A stretch of 11,181 nt of DNA from Spirochaetales bacterium (lineage in GTDB: Bacteria > Spirochaetota > Spirochaetia > DSM-27196 > SKKC01). The translations under genes were made by a program, and so were the position numbers. Of this stretch, positions 7,200 through 11,181 are shown piece after piece. Positions within the stretch are counted from its first letter, which is position 1. Every line of letters starts with the position of its first letter. The stretch is from the NCBI GenBank assembly GCA_007126865.1, contig SLAN01000331.1, positions 1-11,181 of the forward strand, in the 5' to 3' direction. The notes below the pieces were generated by a model. That model was not told the origin of the DNA, made no database searches, and saw only the letters and a list, made by a program, of their open reading frames with translations.

Positions 7200-8038
7200 T
7201 ACCGCTTCCTGAAGTGGAAGATGCCCCACGTAAGGTATCCGTTCTTACCGCCGGATACCCAGTGACGTAGCCCCTTCTTCATGCGCTCGAGATAGTCATC
7301 GGAGACGCCGGCATCTTTGAGACGCGCTTCATTGGCAATCGTCTCGTCGAGAACCCGCTGGTAGTGGCGTGGAAGCTGCTCGGCGTGCTCCTCGAATTCG
7401 ATCTCGTCGAATCCGAACTTCTTCGCGAAATCGCGGTAGAGTGCCGGGCATGCGAGGTCGTCGAGCTGCAGTCGTGCGAGGATCGGATCGAGCACCCCTT
7501 CGGGGCAATCGTCGGTTCTCATCGGGTCGGTGAAGATAATCTCTCCGCCCGGCTTGAGGACTCGATCGATCTCGCGAAAGATCTTCTCGCGATTGCCGCT
7601 GTGCAGAAATGCGTCCTGTGACCACACGAGGTCGAACGTCTTGTCCGGGTACGGAACGTCCTCGAACGTGGCGTCCACCACCTCGACGAGGTGGTCGAGG
7701 CCCTGTGCCTTGTTCTTCTCCCGGTCGCGGTCGTTTTCGACTTCGCTGAGGTTGAGCGCGACCGAGCGGCAGCCGTATGTCTTCGAGAGATATCGGCATG
7801 AGCCGCCGTAACCGGCTCCGAGATCGAGAACGTAGGAGTTCTTCCCGAGGTCGGTCGCCTTGGAGGCCATGCGTTCGATCGTGCGCTGGCTGGCCGGCGC
7901 GATCGGATCGATATCCGACTTGTACAGGCCGATGTGGATATCCTCTCCACCCCATATTGTGAAGTAGAAGTTATCCGCATCGTTCGAATTGTAATAGCTC
8001 TGTGCGGTTTTCGTTGCTTCTTCAGTGTAGGTTTTCAT
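7199..8038 (-). CDS. Sarcosine/dimethylglycine N-methyltransferase
   Basis: This 279-residue class I SAM-dependent methyltransferase matches the enzymes (SDMT/DMT) that convert sarcosine to dimethylglycine and dimethylglycine to glycine betaine. The N-terminus shows the family's YYNS...D..NFYFTIWGGEDIHIG block (15-37). SAM-binding motif I is VLDLGAGYGG at 70-79. Further landmarks are WSQDAFLHSG at 139-148 and TDPM at 170-173; from memory, Pro and Met at this spot are important in the Aphanothece halophytica enzyme, where the glycine enzyme has Arg instead. The length equals that of the known Halorhodospira SDMT as I recall it. GGAGG (8046-8050) lies seven bases before the ATG. It starts 12 bases after the partner methyltransferase gene and overlaps metF by one base. 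Cytoplasmic; a general sterol- or phosphoethanolamine-type methyltransferase is less likely. Confidence 0.9.
   Translation of the reverse strand: MKTYTEEATKTAQSYYNSNDADNFYFTIWGGEDIHIGLYKSDIDPIAPASQRTIERMASKATDLGKNSYVLDLGAGYGGSCRYLSKTYGCRSVALNLSEVENDRDREKNKAQGLDHLVEVVDATFEDVPYPDKTFDLVWSQDAFLHSGNREKIFREIDRVLKPGGEIIFTDPMRTDDCPEGVLDPILARLQLDDLACPALYRDFAKKFGFDEIEFEEHAEQLPRHYQRVLDETIANEARLKDAGVSDDYLERMKKGLRHWVSGGKNGYLTWGIFHFRKR
7205..7210 (-). promoter_or_regulatory. Ribosome binding site of metF inside the preceding gene
   Basis: AGGAAG on the minus strand lies five bases before the ATG at 7199 and within the last codons of the upstream methyltransferase gene. It settles the metF start and, with the TAATG junction, suggests coupled translation. 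Confidence 0.7.
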
Positions 8039-8050
8039 AGTGTGTCCTCC

Positions 8051-8890
8051 CTATTTCTGCTCCTTGATCGCAGCGTCCTCGCCTTCGTCCACTGAGAAGT
8101 AGTCCTTCTCCGCGACATGCACGAAGAAGTCGGGATCGTCCTCACGGTAGGTCTCCTGAAAGTCACCGTAGGTGTCGATCTTCTGGAATCCGACCTCGAG
8201 CAGGAGGCGGTGCACGTATCGTTTGCGCAGCGGGAACATATTCAGGTAATACTCGGAATTGTCCGGGAACCGGTATTTGAAGCGAGCGAGGCCGTCATCG
8301 ACGAAATCCGGCTCGGCCGAAACGCTGTCGCCGCAGTAGTAGTAGGTGTGCTTGCTCGAGAAGCCGTGGTCGAGAATGGCGTCATAATTGCGCTGGTCGA
8401 GTATGAGCACCCCGTCGTGCTTGAGCACGGCGTAGAACTCCGCGAGTGCCTTGCGGCGGTCTTTTTCGGAGAAAAGGTGCGTGAAGCTGTTGCCGAGGCA
8501 GACGACTGCGTCGAACGTTTCGTTCAGGTCCTTGTTCAGCCATCGCCAGTCGGCGTGTACGGTCTGGAGAATGTGACCGCGTTCGCGTCCGTTCTCGAAC
8601 GCCTTCGTGAGCATCTCCGGGCTGCCGTCGGCACTTACCACGTCGAAGCCTGCCTCCATCAGCCTGATCGAATGGAACCCCGTACCGGTTGCCGCATCGA
8701 GGATTCTCTGCGCTCCGCGCTCTTTGAGCATTCGGAGAAAGAAGTCGCCCTCTCCCTTGGCACGGCTATCCCAATCGATCAGCTCGTCCCATTTGTCCAC
8801 GAAACCGGAGATGTACTCGTCTACGTAATGATCGCTCTCGCGAACCTGTGTCGGGTCGGTCCCGAAGTCCTGCTTTTCCATCGTTGGCAT
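8051..8890 (-). CDS. Glycine/sarcosine N-methyltransferase
   Basis: This 279-residue SAM-dependent methyltransferase matches GSMT, which methylates glycine to sarcosine and on to dimethylglycine, the first two steps of betaine synthesis. SAM motif I is ILDAATGTGFHS at 63-74, with the acidic ribose-binding residue at D88 (SADGS). LGNSFTHLF at 132-140 is the strongly conserved stretch shared with animal glycine N-methyltransferase, and DQRNYD at 165-170 carries Arg167, which fits the carboxylate-binding Arg of this family. Many acidic residues are present, including the tail. The ATG at 8890 is chosen over an in-frame ATG at 9022 because AAGGAG lies six bases upstream and the longer version would add a basic, low-complexity stretch read from the intergenic region. 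It is followed after 12 bases by the second methyltransferase gene. Confidence 0.92.
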   Translation of the reverse strand: MPTMEKQDFGTDPTQVRESDHYVDEYISGFVDKWDELIDWDSRAKGEGDFFLRMLKERGAQRILDAATGTGFHSIRLMEAGFDVVSADGSPEMLTKAFENGRERGHILQTVHADWRWLNKDLNETFDAVVCLGNSFTHLFSEKDRRKALAEFYAVLKHDGVLILDQRNYDAILDHGFSSKHTYYYCGDSVSAEPDFVDDGLARFKYRFPDNSEYYLNMFPLRKRYVHRLLLEVGFQKIDTYGDFQETYREDDPDFFVHVAEKDYFSVDEGEDAAIKEQK

Positions 8891-8896
8891 ATTGCT

Positions 8897-8902
8897 CTCC
8901 TT
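8897..8902 (-). promoter_or_regulatory. Ribosome binding site deciding the glycine methyltransferase start
   Basis: AAGGAG on the minus strand is six bases before the ATG at 8890. It is a near-perfect Shine-Dalgarno sequence and argues against the upstream in-frame ATG at 9022. Confidence 0.8.
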
Positions 8903-8996
8903 CCTGGGTGGTTTCCGAGCGCGCCTGCCGTTGTGACAGGCGGCCGTCGAACCCTCCCGGAGACCGGTTGCCATGCTCGATCTCACGGAAGTGCGT

Positions 8997-9029
8997 GACG
9001 CCGGTGCTGCCCGAGCAGTCACCGGCGTC
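8997..9029 (-). other. Strong stem-loop between ahcY and the glycine methyltransferase gene
   Basis: GACGCCGGTGCTGC (8997-9010) pairs with 9015-9029, giving a 14-base-pair stem with a single bulged base at 9019 and a four-base loop (9011-9014). It begins 18 bases after the ahcY stop in the direction of transcription. No T run follows on either strand, so it is not a standard intrinsic terminator. It sits in the only sizeable gap (157 bases) inside the operon. Partial termination, protection of the ahcY 3' end or an RNA-processing site are possible; which one is not shown by the sequence. Confidence 0.65.
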
Positions 9030-9047
9030 GTTAAGAATTCTCTCGTC

Positions 9048-10505
9048 TCAGTAGCGGTAGTGGCTTGGCTTGAATGGGCCTTCGAGAGGCACTCCGATGT
9101 ACTCGGCCTGTTCCGGTCGCAGCTTGGTGAGCTTAGCGCCGATGCGGTCGAGGTGCAGTCGCGCTACCTCTTCGTCGAGGTGCTGCGGCAGTCGGTAAAC
9201 GTCGATCTCGTGTTCATTGTTCCAGAGCTCGATCTGGGCGAGCGTCTGGTTCGTGAATGAGTTCGACATTACGAAGCTCGGGTGTCCGGTCGCGCAGCCG
9301 AGATTTACGAGGCGCCCTTCGGCGAGCAGGAATATGCTGTGCCCGTCGGGGAATCGATACTCGTCGACCTGCGGCTTGATATTGATCTTCTCGACGCCGG
9401 CCAGCTCTTCCAGCTTGGCGACCTCGATCTCGTTATCGAAGTGTCCGATATTGCAGACGATCGCCTGGTCTTTCATCTTCGACATGTGTTCGGCGGTGAT
9501 CACGTCCCGGTTTCCGGTCGTGGTCACGTAGATGTCCGCCTCCGGAAGCGCGTCTTCGACCGTTGTAACCGTATACCCGGCCATAGATGCCTGGAGCGCA
9601 CAGATGGGATCGATCTCGCTGACGAGTACGCGGGCCTTCAGAGAGGCGAGCGCCTCGGCGGAGCCTTTGCCCACGTCGCCGAAGCCGCAGACCATCGCGG
9701 TCTTGCCGGCGATCATAACGTCGGTTGCACGCTTGATTCCGTCGACGAGACTCTCGCGACAACCGTAGACGTTGTCGAACTTGCTCTTTGTGACGCTGTC
9801 GTTGACGTTGATCGCCGGGAAGAGCAGCTCACCGTTCTTCTGCATCTGATAGAGCCGGTGAACGCCGGTGGTCGTCTCCTCGGAGACTCCTTTCAGCTGT
9901 TTCGCAGTCTTCGTGAAGAAATGCGCATCCTCGGCGAGACTCTCTTTGAGAATCGCATTCACGCACTGGAGCTCCTTGTTGTCGGTCGGCTCGTCGAGTA
10001 TCGACGCGTCCTTCTCGGCCTTTGCCCCGCGGTGGACGAGCAACGTGGCATCTCCGCCGTCGTCGACGATCAGCGACGGACCGCTTCCGTCGGGCCAGGT
10101 CAGCGCCTGCTTGGTGCACCACCAGTACTCCTCGAGCGTTTCGCCCTTCCAGGCAAACACCGGAACTCCCTTCGGATTGTCCGGGGTTCCTCCTCTCTCC
10201 GGGCGTCCAACCGCGATAGCGGCTGCAGCATGGTCCTGGGTCGAGAAGATATTGCAGCTCGCCCAACGAACGTCGGCTCCGAGCTCGACGAGCGTTTCGA
10301 TAAGAACCGCCGTCTGAATCGTCATGTGAAGGCTTCCGGTGATCCGGGCGCCTTTCAGCGGCTTCTTCGGCCCGTACTTCTCGCGGGTGGCCATGAGGCC
10401 CGGCATTTCCTTTTCTGCTATTTCGATCTCTTTGCGTCCGTAGTCGGCGAGGTTAAGATCCTTCACCTTGTACGAGACTTTCGGTGCTGCTTGCACTGTA
10501 CTCAT
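9048..10505 (-). CDS. ahcY: Adenosylhomocysteinase (S-adenosylhomocysteine hydrolase)
   Basis: This NAD-dependent enzyme reversibly splits S-adenosylhomocysteine into adenosine and homocysteine, relieving product inhibition of SAM methyltransferases. The 485-residue length fits the long bacterial form, with an extra segment at about 155-190 relative to the human enzyme. Motifs: SLHMT with H60, DDGGD around D149, [12 protein letters not shown] with E210, K240 and D244 ([11 protein letters not shown]), the NAD-binding GFGDVGKG at 274-281, and [14 protein letters not shown] (401-414) with H408. The C-terminus ends in HYRY, with the Lys and Tyr of PFKPSHYRY conserved for binding NAD of the neighbouring subunit. 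The ATG at 10505 is favoured over an in-frame ATG at 10601, which would lie inside the upstream kinase gene; AGGAG (10511-10515) is five bases upstream. It is 37 bases downstream of the kinase gene. Confidence 0.97.
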   Translation of the reverse strand: MSTVQAAPKVSYKVKDLNLADYGRKEIEIAEKEMPGLMATREKYGPKKPLKGARITGSLHMTIQTAVLIETLVELGADVRWASCNIFSTQDHAAAAIAVGRPERGGTPDNPKGVPVFAWKGETLEEYWWCTKQALTWPDGSGPSLIVDDGGDATLLVHRGAKAEKDASILDEPTDNKELQCVNAILKESLAEDAHFFTKTAKQLKGVSEETTTGVHRLYQMQKNGELLFPAINVNDSVTKSKFDNVYGCRESLVDGIKRATDVMIAGKTAMVCGFGDVGKGSAEALASLKARVLVSEIDPICALQASMAGYTVTTVEDALPEADIYVTTTGNRDVITAEHMSKMKDQAIVCNIGHFDNEIEVAKLEELAGVEKINIKPQVDEYRFPDGHSIFLLAEGRLVNLGCATGHPSFVMSNSFTNQTLAQIELWNNEHEIDVYRLPQHLDEEVARLHLDRIGAKLTKLRPEQAEYIGVPLEGPFKPSHYRY

Positions 10506-10510
10506 ACACT

Positions 10511-10515
10511 CTCCT
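10511..10515 (-). promoter_or_regulatory. Ribosome binding site deciding the ahcY start
   Basis: AGGAG on the minus strand is five bases before the ATG at 10505. It supports this start over the upstream in-frame ATG at 10601, which overlaps the kinase gene. The 37-base gap is too short for a SAM- or SAH-sensing riboswitch. Confidence 0.7.
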
Positions 10516-10542
10516 GTTTCATTAGGTCTTTGTGATGTGCGC

Positions 10543-11181
10543 CTATCCGCGAACGGCGGTTGAACCGTTTTCGGTTCGCGCACGTGAATAATACTGCTCA
10601 CCGAGTCGCTTCGACTCGGCGGCGTCGAACTGAGCGCCGCGACGCTCCACGATTCGGGCGGCGAGAAAAGATGCGAATCGCGCCGCTTCCTGCACGTCGG
10701 ATCCGTCCGTAAGCGAGTAGAGGAAGCCGGCGGCGTATGTATCCCCCGCGCCGGTCGAATCGACGAGCGATGCCGTATCCGCCTCGACCCGGTAGAGATT
10801 GCCGGCGGTGGCGATCACCGATCCGTTCTTACCGTCCTTCACGGCGACAATCCCGACATTCTTCGAGAGTAACCGCGCCGCTTCGGCCGGGTCCGACTCT
10901 CCGGTGAGCATTTCCGCCTCCGCCTGATTCGCGAACAGCAGGTCGACGTCGCGCTCGATAATCTCTCGGAACGCATCGCCGTGGCGGTCAACAGCGTATG
11001 GGTCGGCGACGTCGAACGATACCTTTGCACCGCCCTTTCTCGCCGCGGCGACCGCATATGCGATCGCGGCTCGCTGACTATCGGTGTCGAACATGTAGCC
11101 GGTGAAATGGATCCAGTCGACATTCTTTGCCCGTTCGGTATCGACGTCATTCGACGAGAACCGATCGCAGACTCCGAGAAA
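10543..11181 (-). CDS. PfkB-family sugar/nucleoside kinase, probable adenosine kinase (5' end cut by window)
   Basis: The frame is open from the right edge to a TAG at 10543-10545, giving 212 residues of the C-terminal two thirds of a ribokinase/PfkB-fold kinase. An internal ATG at 11094 is not the true start, since coding continues upstream through WIHFTGYM. Motifs: [12 protein letters not shown] at 83-94 of the fragment, with the N-x-x-E Mg-binding pattern, and [13 protein letters not shown] at 141-153, the PfkB signature 2 whose Asp (147) is the catalytic base and whose GAG forms the anion hole. Family members phosphorylate adenosine, ribose, fructose or other sugars. Adenosine is inferred from position: the gene is 37 bases upstream of ahcY, whose product is adenosine, which would be returned to AMP. 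The N-terminal lid and substrate pocket are outside the window. Confidence 0.82.
   Translation of the reverse strand, partial: FLGVCDRFSSNDVDTERAKNVDWIHFTGYMFDTDSQRAAIAYAVAAARKGGAKVSFDVADPYAVDRHGDAFREIIERDVDLLFANQAEAEMLTGESDPAEAARLLSKNVGIVAVKDGKNGSVIATAGNLYRVEADTASLVDSTGAGDTYAAGFLYSLTDGSDVQEAARFASFLAARIVERRGAQFDAAESKRLGEQYYSRARTENGSTAVRG

Noticed and set aside
8117..8998. A 293-codon open frame on the plus strand opposite the glycine methyltransferase gene
   Set aside because: Antisense shadow; the minus strand has SAM-binding and family motifs plus a ribosome binding site.
8891..9022. A 44-residue N-terminal extension of the glycine methyltransferase starting at 9022
   Set aside because: It would be translated from the intergenic hairpin region, is basic and non-conserved, and the ATG at 8890 has a near-perfect ribosome binding site.
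8891..9047. SAM- or SAH-sensing riboswitch in the operon
   Set aside because: I looked for one because the operon is centred on SAM and SAH. The stem-loop is a simple hairpin with no recognisable multi-helix core, and the other gaps are too short. A leader upstream of the kinase gene is outside the window.
9282..10535. A 417-codon open frame on the plus strand opposite ahcY
   Set aside because: It is an antisense shadow of a fully conserved adenosylhomocysteinase and has no recognisable motif.
10506..10601. Longer ahcY beginning at 10601
   Set aside because: It would overlap the end of the kinase gene; the start at 10505 has a good ribosome binding site and gives a normal-length enzyme.

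Overview
The window is a GC-rich bacterial segment whose gene content points to a salt-adapted organism. It carries a complete pathway for making glycine betaine by stepwise N-methylation of glycine, a full TrkA/TrkH potassium uptake pair, and several proteins rich in acidic residues. The taxon cannot be fixed from the window. A halophilic or haloalkaliphilic bacterium is a fair inference; a free-living spirochaete is one possibility but is only a guess.

Left part (1-961). A histidine-phosphatase (RHG) gene starts at 59 and runs off the left edge on the minus strand. It is divergent from a complete PP2C-type Ser/Thr phosphatase gene (188-961). The 128-base spacer between them should hold both promoters and contains a 9-base direct repeat. 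The middle part (1043-6262) is all plus strand: trkA and trkH overlap at an ATGA junction, followed 49 bases later by a family 3 glycoside hydrolase (beta-glucosidase type) without a signal peptide.

Right part (6285-11181). All genes are on the minus strand and read right to left as one probable transcription unit: a PfkB-family (probable adenosine) kinase cut by the window edge, ahcY, glycine/sarcosine N-methyltransferase, sarcosine/dimethylglycine N-methyltransferase, and metF. Together they form a metabolic module. The two methyltransferases use three S-adenosylmethionine (SAM) per betaine and release S-adenosylhomocysteine (SAH). AhcY splits SAH into homocysteine and adenosine, the kinase removes adenosine, and MetF makes 5-methyltetrahydrofolate to remethylate homocysteine. 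Methionine synthase and SAM synthetase are not in view. A strong stem-loop sits in the 157-base gap between ahcY and the first methyltransferase. The unit converges on the glycosidase gene, with a hairpin at the junction.

No tRNA, rRNA, CRISPR array, insertion sequence or phage gene was recognised. No stretch longer than 300 bases lacks a gene. No component is of an unknown family; the most notable thing is the compact linkage of betaine synthesis to methyl-group recycling beside a K+ uptake system.
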